From: Welwitschia mirabilis
Taxonomy: Eukaryota > Gnetophyta > Gnetopsida > Welwitschiales
Assembly (NCBI GenBank): GCA_051453625.1
Contig: JBOZIK010000001.1
Location: forward strand, 38,889,496-38,927,439
Length of the DNA stretch: 37,944 nucleotides
Direction of reading: 5' to 3'
The translations under genes and the position numbers were made by a program. The notes below the pieces were generated by a model. That model had not been told where the DNA came from and did no database searches. It saw only the letters and a program-made list of their open reading frames with translations. Positions 22,171 through 33,680 of the stretch are shown here, piece by piece. Numbering within the stretch: the first letter of the stretch is position 1; each line of letters starts with the position of its first letter.

Positions 22171-22884
22171 TAATGAACTTTACTAGTGAAAAATAAAGTA
22201 GTATAAATCAATAAACTTTCATATGTTTTATCATTACTCCATATTTTATTGAAATAAGGTTTCTTTTAAATGAATTGGAAATCTAACATACTACCAAACT
22301 TTGAAAACAAGTTACTATAATAACAGGCTATGGAAAACCTATTAAAAAAGTAATAAAGGAAAGCCTTCTACTTTTTGGTTTAAATTCAATATTTACAACA
22401 TAAGATTGAGCACTAGATGATTTGAGATTCCTAACAAATGATACTTTACCATTTGAGAGGAAGAATAACTTGCTAGAAGATGTTAGTGCAAAAGTTAAGA
22501 AGAGATAAGGCACATATCCTAACCTACTCTTATCATGAAGTTACCTTTATTTGATAAGAATCCTACTCAAGGTATTATTTCCTATAAAAAAAAATTTAAA
22601 ATAATATTATGAAGTTCATTAACCCTATTTAATAAAGACTTGCATTTCTCCTTTATTACTTTAGTAACATCTTGAAAATATTTGATTCTTTACTTATAAT
22701 ATGAGATTATATGTGTTTATTTCATCCTTATATGATCTAGTTAGTCTAATATATATTTTCTTTATTCTTCAATTTTGTCAATATCCTTTTTGAGAACCAC
22801 ATTTTCTTTTAATATATTCTTTCTTTTTTTTTTAGATTTCCTCATAAACCTCCTTAATGATATCGTCATATTCATCTTTATATT
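22171..22884 (-). other. Gag-protease linker of the Copia element
   Basis: Positioned between zinc knuckle and protease motif. A Ser/Lys-rich minus-strand stretch at 22328-22513 reads without stops but shows no family motif. It is consistent with the variable linker of SIRE-type gag. Confidence 0.4.
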
Positions 22885-24110
22885 CTACTTTCTTATCCTT
22901 TTTTTCTCTATTGCAATTTTAAAAATCTTCTTCATCATCATCATCACATAATAATCATCATTGTTTTTATCACCTAAAAGATTTAAGAATTTTTTCAACT
23001 TATGCTGATAAGAGTTAGATATATTAAAATTATCATTCAATATTGATAAAAAAGAAAAATTGTTAAAAATGAATGTCATTAAGGATAACCTCTTATCATT
23101 GTGTGCCTATTTGCTATCTAAATTAGTGTCACTACCTAAGGTAGCAACACTACATTTATTCGTCATTTATTTTGAAGTCTTTTTTTTTTTAGGTTATTTG
23201 GGAAATTAGCCATGATGTATCCAAGCCTTTAGAAGCCTAACACTTAATTCCTTTTTTATCTAACTTATCTATGAAATTAGATGATGTTAAATCATATTGT
23301 TTTCTCACAAAATCTTTTTTATTTCTTTATTTCTCATGTGCAAGCATTCTACTGAAATTTTTAGTGAATAAAGTAAATTTCTTATCTAAATCTAAGTTGA
23401 AATCTAATGAATATGAACTAAGTATATTATTTCTAGATTTAGAATGTAGAATTTCATTTTCATTTAATGCCATAATGTTTCCTCTATTATCTTTATGCAG
23501 ATGACTTAATTTAAAAGTGAGGATATCACTTATTAACTTCTTAAACTTGATGTTATAAAGGTTTTTGTGTTTTTTATTTATAAAATATTTCTTTTATGAC
23601 CCTTGGGAAGAGACCTTAGAACATTTTCTATAATTTACCTAGATGAAAGACATTCATCAAGACTTCACAAGCCATTTACCCTTGAAATGAGTAAGGGTCA
23701 CATCATATTGCATCCAAATTTGTTTGAATAAGGTCATAAGAATTTGCTTATTAATCATCTTAATTTATCTTATTTCTTCATATGTTAACTATCTAAAATA
23801 TCTTTAGTAATAGTAAAATTTCTTACCTTCTTGTAGTATTTTGGATTTAGTCCATAACAAATAGCATGCATAGCCTTTTCATTAAGCATGACATTATAAT
23901 TGTTCCTAATTTTCCATTTTCTTATTTCTTTGATAACTAACATATTAATACCATTAATAATCTTACAATATTTGAGGATGTAAAACCTTATTCCACCACT
24001 ATCTAATAGTTAAAGCTTATTACCTTGCTTGACTTCTAAAATTAATAGTTATTATCACTGGAGTAAAGAGGATAGTTTACAAGTGGTCCTTCCATTTTTA
24101 TTTATTTGAA
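22885..24110 (-). pseudogene. Copia gag relic with zinc knuckle
   Basis: It starts with MEGPLVNYPLY at about 24100, 40-50 bp from the PBS (family 'MEGxxxxRPPxFDGxNYxxWKxRM'). A middle piece reads EKAMHAICYGLNPKYYKKVRN (family 'KALNAIxxGLxxxEYxKVxxC'), followed by ITKDIL (family 'TAKEIWDxL'). At 23192-23243 lies RLGYIMANFPNNLKKK, a knuckle of the 'CFxCGKxGHIxxxCP' type in which Cys and His codons have changed by transitions. An acidic, Asp/Asn-rich stretch with an ATC-type microsatellite follows at 22930-22965. This is the nucleocapsid/capsid precursor of the element, no longer coding. Confidence 0.7.
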
Positions 24111-24144
24111 ATATACTTAAAAACAAGAACAAATTTCTATAATG

Positions 24145-24157
24145 TGCTCTTATACCA
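24145..24157 (-). other. Primer-binding site of the Copia element
   Basis: The minus strand reads TGGTATAAGAGCA, one base off TGGTATCAGAGCA, the initiator tRNA-Met complement. It lies 2 nt inside the LTR end ...CTTAACA. Confidence 0.8.
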
Positions 24158-24159
24158 AT

Positions 24160-25071
24160 TGTTAAGATTGGCTATCCTATAGGAAAGGTGATGAATAAGA
24201 TGGCTAAGTTAAATTTGCTTGTGTTAAGAACACTATTAAATTCAATTAATGATATAAAATAAGTTGAGCAAAATTAATACAAAAAGAAATATCAAAGTAG
24301 AAAGCATAAGAAGTAAAGAAAATAAGCCTATTTTGTTTATTTATGAGTGTATCAACCATGACACTTCAATAAAACTTTCTGGTAGTCCTCAACTAATTAT
24401 AATATGATTTTGTGATAATGCTTGTCTTAAATTCCATCACAATGATAATCTTAAATGAAGAAATGAACATAAAAAATTAGATGGTGATGGAATGTTTCTT
24501 TTCTTTCATAAGTTATAATTAAGATGATCAAAAGTATTTGAAAGTATAACAATGGGTTCATTATATATGAATCATGTTTGTCACTATTTCACATCATTAC
24601 TACAAGGTCTGTGACTATTTAGATAAATATAACAGTCATATAAATCATGAAGATCTAGAAAAATGGTCACAATCTATCTATAATAGCTATTTATAGTCTT
24701 TATTTTTCTCATCCAATTTAATATTGGTAGATCCATTAGTAAAGATTAGTCAATTATTTAGGAGGTTGACACTTGATCATGGTTGGCTCATCCCACATCT
24801 AAATATAACATTTCATCATATGCTAGTTGATCCTCAACTATTTCTTAGTTACTTGCCTTTTGCGTCTTTGGAATTCTCATCATTAAAAGATTAGTCATCT
24901 ACCTGATGATACTTGATTAACCTCTTATTGACTTTAATTTTTGCTTTAATTCATTGGCCTTGGTTGAGTATTTACTTAATGTCAACCTCAAGCTTCAAAA
25001 AGGACTTTTGCAAAAAACCAGTCACATTATCATTTGATTTCATTCATAATTTAGTTTATCGTCAATAGACA
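24160..25071 (-). repeat. 5' LTR of the Copia element, 912 bp
   Basis: On the minus strand it begins TGTCTATTGACGATAAAC and ends CTTAACA, two bases before the PBS. The outer half is repeated at 11811-12099. The TGTTGAYGATAAAC-like opening is common in plant SIRE-type LTRs. The interior includes AT-rich sequence near 24675-24715 that could hold the promoter, but I could not fix a TATA box. Confidence 0.7.
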
Positions 25072-26097
25072 TCAGAAGTGTAGCATTGTTAAAATTCTAA
25101 AAGCATCATATTATAATCTATAATGTCATTTCTTAATAATTTCTAATTCATAAATGAAATACTTAGTTAAGTAGAGATAAAACCTGATACGTGAAATATG
25201 CAAATAGAACATCTAATGGAATGTTATAAACTAAATATTAAGAAATTAGTAGAGATCTAACAAAATATGATTATATAGTCTATCTAAGTTAAATTTACTA
25301 TCTGATATGATAATAATAATAATAATCTTAAATTTTATTAACATTTTTATCATTGATTATAGCACTCTTAATAGACGCTTACAATCTACTCAAGTCCATT
25401 CTTTTATGTTATTAGAGTTTATATGTACTATTAAGAAAACCTCTTCTTTAGAGTAGAAGAAGTAGTATGAGGTTTAAACTAGAATATTAATAAAAGAATT
25501 TAAAAAAGAATACAACGTAACATTAGTCGTAGATTGTTCTTTAGATGGAGCATCATTTCCCATGCTTAGAATTCTAGAACATTTTCTTCTACATGAAAAT
25601 TTAATAGAAAATAATATTATGTTATCACTCCAATTTTCTATACCTAAATATTTCAAGCTATCATTGGAAAACATGAAAATAGAATTTATTTGCTCAAGAG
25701 ATTAGGTTAAATAAGTAATGGGTTATTGAGGGAAAGAGGCAAAAAAAAATGTTAAATGTTAAAAGAAACAAAAAAATAATAATAGAAAAACTAACATTTC
25801 CTTATTTCTTAGGACACTTTTGATTGAAATTAATATTTACAAAAATGTTGTGCTTAACACATAATAATCAATATTAAATTAAAATTTTTAATACAATAAT
25901 CAATAAATTCAAATTAATAGTAATTATATATTATAGAAGTCAATATAATGAAATAACTTAGGAAGTTAAAAATTATATTTTTAAAATATTTTTTAAATAA
26001 TTACTTGGTATTTTATGCTAATTAAGAAACTTAAAAAATATTTACTATAATTTTAGAAACATACACATCAAAAAAGATAGATCAAGGAAACAAAGTT
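25072..26097. other. Unassigned AT-rich DNA
   Basis: It holds an (AAT)5 microsatellite near 25310-25326. A 66-residue minus-strand frame at 25474-25674 has a basic CRRKCSRILSMGN segment but no recognisable family; it could be a scrap of a host gene or chance. The 25.7-26.1 kb part is A/T homopolymer-rich. Confidence 0.5.
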
Positions 26098-27260
26098 TTA
26101 AGAAAAATTAAGTGGAAAATCTAAATTTATTTCAAAATCACATCTTCTTATGCTAAGAGAAAAACATTTATATAAATATGTCTTAAAACTAAAGAAAATC
26201 AAATCCTTATTTAACAATAAATTTATAGAATAAAAAATCTTTACATATAAATTATATTCAATGATAAGAAGATAGTCCAAATACTACGTTTAATAACATG
26301 GAAGTCTACATCTAAATCAAAATGAGGTCTTGGAAACACAAAGCCAAAGTGAAGTACAAATGATAAGATAATCATACTTAAATCCACCATTAAAATAATT
26401 ATTAATATCATCATTTCTCTTTGTAAATAGACTAGCATTTTCATCTTCATCACTAGCAATTGTACTAATACCACTATCTGTATTTGTAAATAGACTAACA
26501 TTTTCATATCCATAAGCAACACTACTTTTAATACCAACATTTGTCTCTATAAGTAAACCATTTCTATATACATTATAAACATTATTACTATTGCAATTTA
26601 TATCTTCATTTATTTCATTATTAATAGTACCATTCTAAGGTAGCATCAAATCATAAACTCCATTTTTGGTTAAGAGGAAATCAAATGCTATCAGGAATGA
26701 ATATTTCCTATTGGAATTATCATTATTACTATGATTTAAAATATCTAAAATACCTTCAAGATCATATATATTCATTATAAGTATTGTTTTTATTGCTAGT
26801 GTTCTAGTGATCATAAAGGATAAAAGCCATAGCAAATATAGAAGAATTTTTTGGAATAGTTAAAGAAGAATTAGGCTATGCATCCTCCACACAGGTTTTG
26901 ACATCTATATAAATTCTTTCATCCACTAGTAAGAATATATGTTTTGGAAGTTATCTAGAAATTTAAAGTCCATTAGACATTTTCCTCTGCTTCACTTTAT
27001 GTAATACTAATTCCTAGAATGTATGAAACTTTCTTTGATTTTACTTTGAATGAGGTGCTACCAACTAATTCTTCCTTTCTTTAGATTCATTCATGCTTAC
27101 AAAATGATCTATATAGCATAGATTACAATAGTAAGTCTACATAGATGATCACTTACATTACTCTGAGATAGTGTCTTTTAGAATAACCTTTATATTACCT
27201 CTACTTCTTCTTTGAGATTTTGTCTTATAATCATATTAAGCATATTTGTAGCCACTATAA
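26098..27260 (-). pseudogene. Degenerate coding-like region of unknown family
   Basis: The minus strand has unusually long nearly open stretches for this composition. 26635-26835 continues past one stop into a second stretch (about 26330-26634), which is Asn/Asp/Ser-rich and contains two copies of a SLFT motif: NVSLFTNTDSG and NASLFTKRNDD. These come from an imperfect ~65-bp tandem duplication at 26415-26545. Upstream pieces read VDERIYIDVKTCVEDA near 26900. No domain is recognised. It may be a decayed host gene or transposon gene, or simply fortuitous. I assign no function. Confidence 0.3.
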
Positions 27261-28199
27261 TTTAATTCTTCTCCACTTACTATAAAAGTTTCCTTACTTT
27301 CCTTATATTTACTCTTCTTTAGTGCATAATTGCATTGCATTAAATTGCATTTATAAAGTGATAGTTGTATGCTTGTGTAGTTCTTTTTTGTTTAAGACAT
27401 TTTTGAAAAGTAAAAGCCTTTATTTTTAATTTTGAAAAGTGTTTTTCTAGTCTATATTATTTAGAAATTAAAAATCTATTTATTGTTCTTATTTAAGAGG
27501 ATTTATTTTTTATTTAAAAGGCTAAAAGTAATAATGTTCTATTTTATCTTATAGTTAATTTTGTCTTATTGAGATTCTTTTATGTTAACTTACAAATCAA
27601 CATAAAAAGAAGAAGTTTAACTCTTTTAAAACATACACAGTTTTAATTTCTTAGCATTCTCTTTTAGTGATAGTTAAGTATTTTTTTCTTTTTTAATTAT
27701 TTTTTAAAAGAAATAGAACTTTTTAAGAACTTATTTAAAACAATAGAAACTCTAATCATTTATAAGATTATAATATGATTGTTTAATTTCTTATGTTTCA
27801 TAAATGCTTATACTATGCAATCACTTTATCTTGACATTTTTAAAATATAATTGGATTTAGTAAAACTTTTTTTAAAGATTGAAAGAAATTGTTTAGAATT
27901 AAACTCATAAAGAACTTGTTTAGAATCAAACTCACAATCATAAAGTCATGAGAGTATTTAGAACACTTGAATTCTCTATACTTTAAAGCGAAAAAAATAA
28001 GATTTAACAATTTCTCAATAATAATAATCTAAGAAGACTAAGCATATAAAAAAAATTACATGACTATCTAATGATGTTATCTATTTAACTTAAGAATGAA
28101 ACAAAATTTTCAAGTATTAATAAAAGGAAAGACACATAAAATTAACTTATAATAAAAATAAGGAAAGTACAATTCAACAAATACTTATTAAGTAAAAAG
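27261..28199. other. Unassigned AT-rich DNA
   Basis: T-rich then A-rich sequence with stops in all frames. No repeat boundary, domain or RNA gene seen. Confidence 0.5.
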
Positions 28200-29437
28200 C
28201 CTCTCGACATGACTTCAATGTCGGATCACCACATCCTCATATGAACAGGTATAGGGTTTGAGGCTTTATTATGAATATACAGATCAAAACTATGAAAGCC
28301 TAGAAATATACATACTTAGTTCAGGTAATGACATTATTCCAAAGTAATCCTTAGTGAATAGAATATTGATGATATCTCTAGTTGCAAATCCATGAAGCTC
28401 TCTTATATAATTCTCTTGTATAATGATCCTCATGTGATTTTAAGCTTAAATCATTGGTAAAGTAACACATATAAGACCATGTTCTTATGCCTATACTATA
28501 TATGAATATTTATTTATTCATTTATATTTTTTTTAAAATTCCAAGTAAATGCATATCATTTATGATTTTAAGAATTTGCCATAGAAAAGCTTATTTCATG
28601 TTTCAAGTTACACAAATAAGCATAGCCATATTCTTCAGAACCAATCCCACATGCTTGCTATAGGATCGTAAACAAAAGTGACACAGATCTAGTAGTTAAA
28701 GTATATCCAAACTACTGCTTAAAGTAGGTTCCTCAAATTACATTAATTGTAGTAACATATTTCAGTTCAAATCAAACATGTGAAACAATACTAGATGCAC
28801 TGACTAAAAATAGGCACATAGAAATACACTTACCGAAATGGATTATTTCAGTTTACATCAAACATGGCATGTAATATTTCAGATAAATGGAGCCTTCCTT
28901 TTGAAATCTTTAATCCCTTTCAGCCTTTTTCATCATAGTTGTATACATGATTTCATAATAAAAATGGGAGAAGGAACTAAATGAGCTCTTCAAAGTTGCA
29001 ATTACTCAATCTAAAGTTCATCCTGGCATTGACTCCAAGTCTGTCGTATGTGAGTTTTACAAAGCTGGGTAATGTGCAAAGTATTTCAAACGCAGATACT
29101 CTCATGATATGAATTTCCAGAATAAAAAAGAGTAAAAAGATTTAATGTTTACACTAATAAGCAGGATGAGACACAAAGATGCAATAGCAAAGAAATGGCA
29201 GATCACAGAAAAACACAATGGCCGATGGATTATAGTGACTAAAAAAATCACGGAAATCACACATAGATTATAACAGTGTCCAAAGAAGAAGATAAAACAC
29301 AACCAAAGTTCAGCCAATTTAGATCCACTCATTACATCAACTACATAGCAAAAGGAGCCAATGGTGAGAATGCCTCCAATGATGAAAACGCTAAAAGATA
29401 TATGTTCAAAGGAAGCTTCTAATTTATGGAATCATAT
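28200..29437. other. Less degenerate non-coding DNA left of transporter relic
   Basis: Base composition is more balanced and CpG is commoner ('tgtcggatc', 'tgtcgtatg', 'aaacgcag', 'ggccgatgg') than in the retroelement regions. An imperfect pair 'atttcagttcaaatcaaac' / 'atttcagtttacatcaaac' sits at about 28758 and 28844. On the minus strand CGGTAAGTG near 28831 is a good splice-donor match. No exon product is recognised. It could be intron or flank of the transporter locus. The 76-residue hydrophobic minus-strand frame at 29102-29332 has no family features. Confidence 0.4.
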
Positions 29438-29830
29438 TAGGGAGGAGTCTATGATCGCATTTTCATCATAGCAGCAAGAAAATTGGAAAGAGATGAGAGA
29501 GGAATGAATCTACTACATAGGATAGCCATTAGGATGTTTGTTTCTACTATGTCAATGATAGTATCTGTGTTCATTGAAATTTAAAAAAAAAAATAAATAG
29601 AAACAGCTAGTGAGCATGGTCCTATTGATATATCCAAATCAACAATTCCATTGAGTATATTTGTGCTCCTTCCCTAGTATGTTTTTTTTGGCATTGCAGA
29701 TGTCTTTACAATGGTGGGCATGCATAAATTATTTTATGATCAAACATTTGATAAACTGCAAAACTTGGGAATTGCCATGTATTCAAGTATCTTAGGAATT
29801 AGTGCCATTACTAGTGGTGAGCTCATTTCA
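29438..29830 (+). pseudogene. NRT1/PTR (NPF) transporter gene fragment
   Basis: A single plus-strand frame from 29447 reads VYDRIFIIAARKLERDERG, then LLHRIAIRMFVSTMSMIV.VFIEI, an ETASEHGPIDIS stretch, TIPLSIFVLLP, and GIADVFTMVGMHKLFYDQ. It ends with LGIAMYSSILGI...ELIS. This is the C-terminal third of plant NPF proton-coupled nitrate/peptide transporters (family 'YDRxxVPxARxxTGxxxGxxxLQRMGIGLxxS...WLxPQYxLxGxADVFTxVGLQEFFYDQxPxxxRSLGxALYLSxxGxGxFLSS'). It includes several membrane helices. Stops are TAA 29582, TAA 29594 and TAG 29675 (CAG expected). No frameshift is seen. The fragment is cut at both ends, and a LINE abuts it at about 29835. Confidence 0.85.
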
Positions 29831-29834
29831 TTAG

Positions 29835-31618
29835 TTCAAAGATTAGGCTGCAACCTAAATCAACTAATCCAAATGTGGCTGCTGATTTTAGGCCTATAGC
29901 TTGATGTAACATTCTGTATAAAGCCATTTCAATGATTATTGCACATAGATTAAAGGACATTTTGGAAGACATTATTGCTGATAATCAAGGGGCGTTCATC
30001 CCTCATAGATCCATTATCCACAATATTCTGCTTGCTCAAGAACTTGTCCAGCACTACACTAGGAGAAGATTCAGCCCAAGATGTGCTATTAATATAGATC
30101 TAAAAAATGCCTATGATTTAGTTTCTTGGTAGTTTCTACTCGATTTGATGGATAAACTTGGCTTTTCCTTCAGATTTATCAATTGGATCAAAGCCTGCAT
30201 CTCCTCCCCTTTCTTCTTAATTCTTATTAATGGAGGTTTGGTAGGATACTTCCAAGGTAAAAGAGGACTAAGGCAATGTGACCCTCTGTCGCCTTATCTC
30301 TTTTGCATCATTATGGAATACTTCTCTAGATTGCTAAGGAAGCTATTCCATCATCTAGATTTTTTCTTCCACTCCAAATGCAAAATGCTGCAAATTACTC
30401 ATTTATGTTGTGTAGATAATATATTAGTGTTCTATAAAGCTAATTATAAGTCAATTAGTTTAACAAAGTAGAATATTGATCATTTTAAGATGGTGTCGGG
30501 TCTTGAGGTAAACTTGGTGAAGAGTCAAGTTTTTTTCAGTGGCATTATCCAAGAGGAAAAAGTTATATTCCTATAGATTCTAAACTTTATAGAAGGATGC
30601 CTCATGGTTAGATATTTGAGGATTCTATTAAACTCAAAAAATCTTACTAGTTTAGATCGTCTCCCTCTCATTCTCAAGGTTACTAATAAAATCAGATTGT
30701 GGATAACAAAATTTCTATCTTACACCAGAAGATGTGTGGTAGTCAAAGTTGTCCTACAGAGAATATCGTCATTTTGGTATAGATTCTTTATCCTTCCAAA
30801 TAAGATATTACATGAAATTAATGGGATTTTCAAGAAATTTTTGTGGATAGGTAATCAAGAGCACTCGAAGAAAGCCCTAATCGCCTGGTTTACCTTGCTA
30901 AAATAAAAGAAATCTGGGGGGCTGGAACTTACAGATACCATTTTGATGAATAAAGCCTTAATTTCTACCCAACTCTAGGACTTAGCCCTTAAGAAAGACT
31001 CCCTATGGGTTAAATGGTGCCATGAATTCTATCTCAAAGGAGTAAATATATGGCTGTATTAGGTTGAGTACAAAACATCTTAGATATTAAAAAAATTCTG
31101 AAAATATGAACTCTTCTAAGAGAGCATGTGATGATTTTTGTTAAGGTGATGATTTGGAAGAATTCAAGAATTCCTGTCTCCACAGCATCAGTATATAACC
31201 ATTTATGTGGTCACCCTCCAAAGTGGGAATGGTGTGATTTAGTTTGGAACATGTTCATGATACCAAAATATTCATTCATTTCTTGGATGGCTTGTAATAA
31301 TAGATTGGCTACAAAGGATAGAATCCTTAGATTTGATATCCAAACTGATCTATTATGTGTTTTGTGCAGATCAGAAAATGAATCTAAAAATCATATCTTA
31401 TTTGAATGCCCTCCCTATTCTCTCCTCTTTAAAAAAGCGCTCACCCAGTTTGGCTTTACTCCCCTAGCTTTTTCTTGGAAGAAGATCCTAATCTGGTCAA
31501 AAAAGAAGTTTAGATCAAGGAACAGCCAGCATAGTGCATTTAAATTTCTTGTAACAGCTTGTATTTACCATGTCTAGAAAGCTAGAAATGGAAAAATTTT
31601 TAAGCATCAGGATATCCA
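29835..31618 (+). mobile_element. L1-type LINE, 5'-truncated copy 1
   Basis: Begins inside the reverse transcriptase: KSTNPNVAADFRPIA.CNILYKAI (family 'DFRPISCCNxxYKxIxKIxAxRLK'), then IIADNQGAFIPHRSIIHNI, INIDLKNAYDLVSW, FSFRFINWIKACISSP and GLRQCDPLSPYLFCIIMEY. The YADD box reads CVDN (30409-30420), so the catalytic centre is lost. Further on come the plant LINE thumb/linker (RYLRILLNSKNLT...LSYTRRCVVVKVVL) and the zf-RVT domain at 31128-31577 with LCVLCRS...HILFECPPY. Several stops, mostly of C-to-T type. The 3' end runs into an N gap, so its tail is unseen. Confidence 0.95.
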
Positions 31619-31718
31619 NNNNNNNNNNNNNNNNNNNNNNNNNNNNNNNNNNNNNNNNNNNNNNNNNNNNNNNNNNNNNNNNNNNNNNNNNNNNNNNNNN
31701 NNNNNNNNNNNNNNNNNN
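31619..31718. other. Assembly gap, 100 N
   Basis: 100 N interrupting LINE copy 1 shortly after the zf-RVT domain; the right flank is unrelated AT-rich DNA. Confidence 0.95.
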
Positions 31719-32679
31719 ATAGTTATTAATGGAATTAGAAATAAGAAACATAACAATATAATAAATATCACAAATATCACTGGCATGCAATCAACATATA
31801 AAATAGATTATTTTTAATTTAATAAATTAGAATAGTAAAAATAAGAAATATTACTAATTTAAAAAGTAAACTATAAAATTTAATGAGATGATGGAAAAAT
31901 AATATTCACAAATTTTTAGAAATTTAAAAATGAAATACCAAAATTAAAAATAATAATATATTAAATAGTTTATTAATAAAAAAAGTTTAAAATGTAGCAC
32001 ATCTATATCAATGCATTAGAAAAGTACAAGTACTATAATGAAATGATGAAGAAGTAAAGCATGATGAACAATGATGAAGAGGCAATAATGGTTGTGTATG
32101 GTGGGGGTTGTATAGGCCCCCTTAGGTGACAAGATGTAAAATTTTAGATTCATCGTTTTATACAGTTTATAAAATATAGGTATACTTTTGAAATTGGGTG
32201 AATCAAATTTGAAAACTACTAAAAACATGGTAAATTAGAATAGATATATTACATAATGATGATCAATTGATATTTCTTTCATGGAAAAATAAAAGATAAC
32301 TGGTGTAAAGACATGTTCCTCAAACCTTGCTAATGAATTTCATATTTTATAATTTTTCTTTTAGGTCTTTCAATTTTGATTTTATCCTTTAAGGAAATTT
32401 TGATTTTAAAAGATATAAACTCTTTTGCACTTGTAATAAGTTTTTAAGAATTGATTCCAAAAGGATAACTATTATCTTTAACATTAGAAATGGAAAAAAT
32501 TCTAAATCATTAAAAAAATGTACTTATTTTGAAGTGATTTTAGCATTAACATAAACCTAACAGCTAATTTATTACCATAGTATGCTACACCTAAACAAAT
32601 TAATTGAAACATTATTCTTTCATATGTAACATTTAACTTATTTTTAAAACTTATTAATACAATGTTAAAACAACATAAA
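31719..32679. other. Unassigned AT-rich DNA
   Basis: Very A-rich with stops in all frames. A small G/C hairpin-like element ('gtgggggttgtataggccccc', 5-bp stem) lies near 32100-32120. No LINE 3' end is seen after the gap. Confidence 0.5.
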
Positions 32680-32708
32680 NNNNNNNNNNNNNNNNNNNNN
32701 NNNNNNNN
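32680..32708. other. Assembly gap, 29 N
   Basis: Run of 29 N, unlike the three 100-N placeholders; probably a sized or masked gap. Confidence 0.9.
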
Positions 32709-33680
32709 CTGCTTATGATGCCCAAATGGTTGTATTATCTGAGTGATGATGGTAAATTCATTTGAATTATTAAGATCTAGTAAACATGACTATAGATAGG
32801 CTCTTCCTAATGGATGGTAGAAGAATAGCACTTTCATTTCTCTAAGAGGTGACATTCCATGGAGGAGCGAAAACACCACATAGATTGGAGATTCTTTCAT
32901 CATCACTTCAAGCCTTTAGAAAGAAGTCATTAGCAAAGTTTAATAATCAATTTGTTAAGAAACTATTATAATCACATTCTAGCAATAACATTTATCTCTA
33001 TTATAATGTCTGTAACGTCTTCTTTAAACATTATGGTTTTGTTAAAAAGATAGAAACATCTTCTTTATTATAACGTTTCTCTTTCAAATCCCCTTTTTGT
33101 AACATCTCTTATTGTAATGTCTTATAAGAATCAATCTTCTATAAATATGTGGTTGATGTATTGTTTAGAGATGGAATAGAGATCTGGCTTCTGAAAGTTG
33201 GAGGCAGAAGATTTGACCCCTTTGAAGTCGTCATCACTTTTTTCTAAATTTTGTATTTTCTTTTGTGGATTCTCATAAGAAACATGAGTGTTCTAATCTC
33301 TATCATGCAATTGAACCATGTAATTCAGGGAAAGAGAACACGAAGACTACAGTGTAGTCTTAGGCCTGTGATCCCATAAATCGTCTTCTCCTTCATTCGA
33401 AGATAATGCCTCCTAATGAGCTTCATTATTATACCTATTTAATTTTTTGCCCCTCCTCTTTTGGCACAGGATTTATTACAACAGAAAGAAGGTTCAATGC
33501 AGAATTCACTCTCTGATAAATCGTTTCAGGTGCAATCTCATATCCAATAGGTACACCCCTATTCATTGTAAAGAAATCATTAAAATTGATCGATTAATTT
33601 TAAAAAATATATGTATTCAAGTGGATTTATCTTGTTGCATATGAAAACGTTTGTCTTTAAGCAGTTGGTAATAAAAAAAC
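32709..33680 (+). repeat. LTR-like block with TATA box
   Basis: Degenerate ~25-30 bp repeats of the 'taacgtcttct/taacatctctta/taatgtcttat' type occupy 33000-33125. They are followed by CTATAAATATG and by less AT-rich sequence through 33420, as in a U3-R-U5 layout. No PBS, gag or matching second LTR was found. A 65-residue frame at 33447-33644 is basic and unrecognised. LINE copy 2 begins at the right edge. Confidence 0.35.
33140..33148 (+). promoter_or_regulatory. TATA box of LTR-like block
   Basis: TATAAATAT downstream of the short repeats. Promoter function inferred only from layout. Confidence 0.3.

Larger units (their letters stand above)
11811..25071 (-). mobile_element. SIRE-like Ty1/Copia element with envelope-like region, disrupted
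   Basis: On the minus strand, read from 25071 down to 11811, the expected order is present. It runs 912-bp LTR, initiator-Met PBS, gag with zinc knuckle, protease motif, pre-integrase finger, integrase, reverse transcriptase with YVDD, RNase H, an envelope-like relic, and part of a matching LTR. That domain order, with an extra reading region between RNase H and the 3' LTR, is typical of the SIRE/Agrovirus lineage. About 3.2 kb of unrelated sequence (17.86-21.06 kb) lies inside integrase, and two N gaps with flanking duplications occur. It may be a composite of more than one copy. Confidence 0.75.

Noticed and set aside
27100-27260. Possible WRKY-like patch (GYKY..YDYK) on the minus strand
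   Set aside because: Lacks the WRKY core and the zinc ligands; similarity is a few residues only.
32100-32120. GC hairpin 'ggggg...ccccc' as a terminator or RNA structure
   Set aside because: Only a 5-bp stem with no conserved context; not supportable in a plant repeat region.
33447-33644. 65-codon basic plus-strand frame before LINE copy 2
   Set aside because: Basic and Cys-containing but no arrangement of zinc ligands or family match; probably chance.
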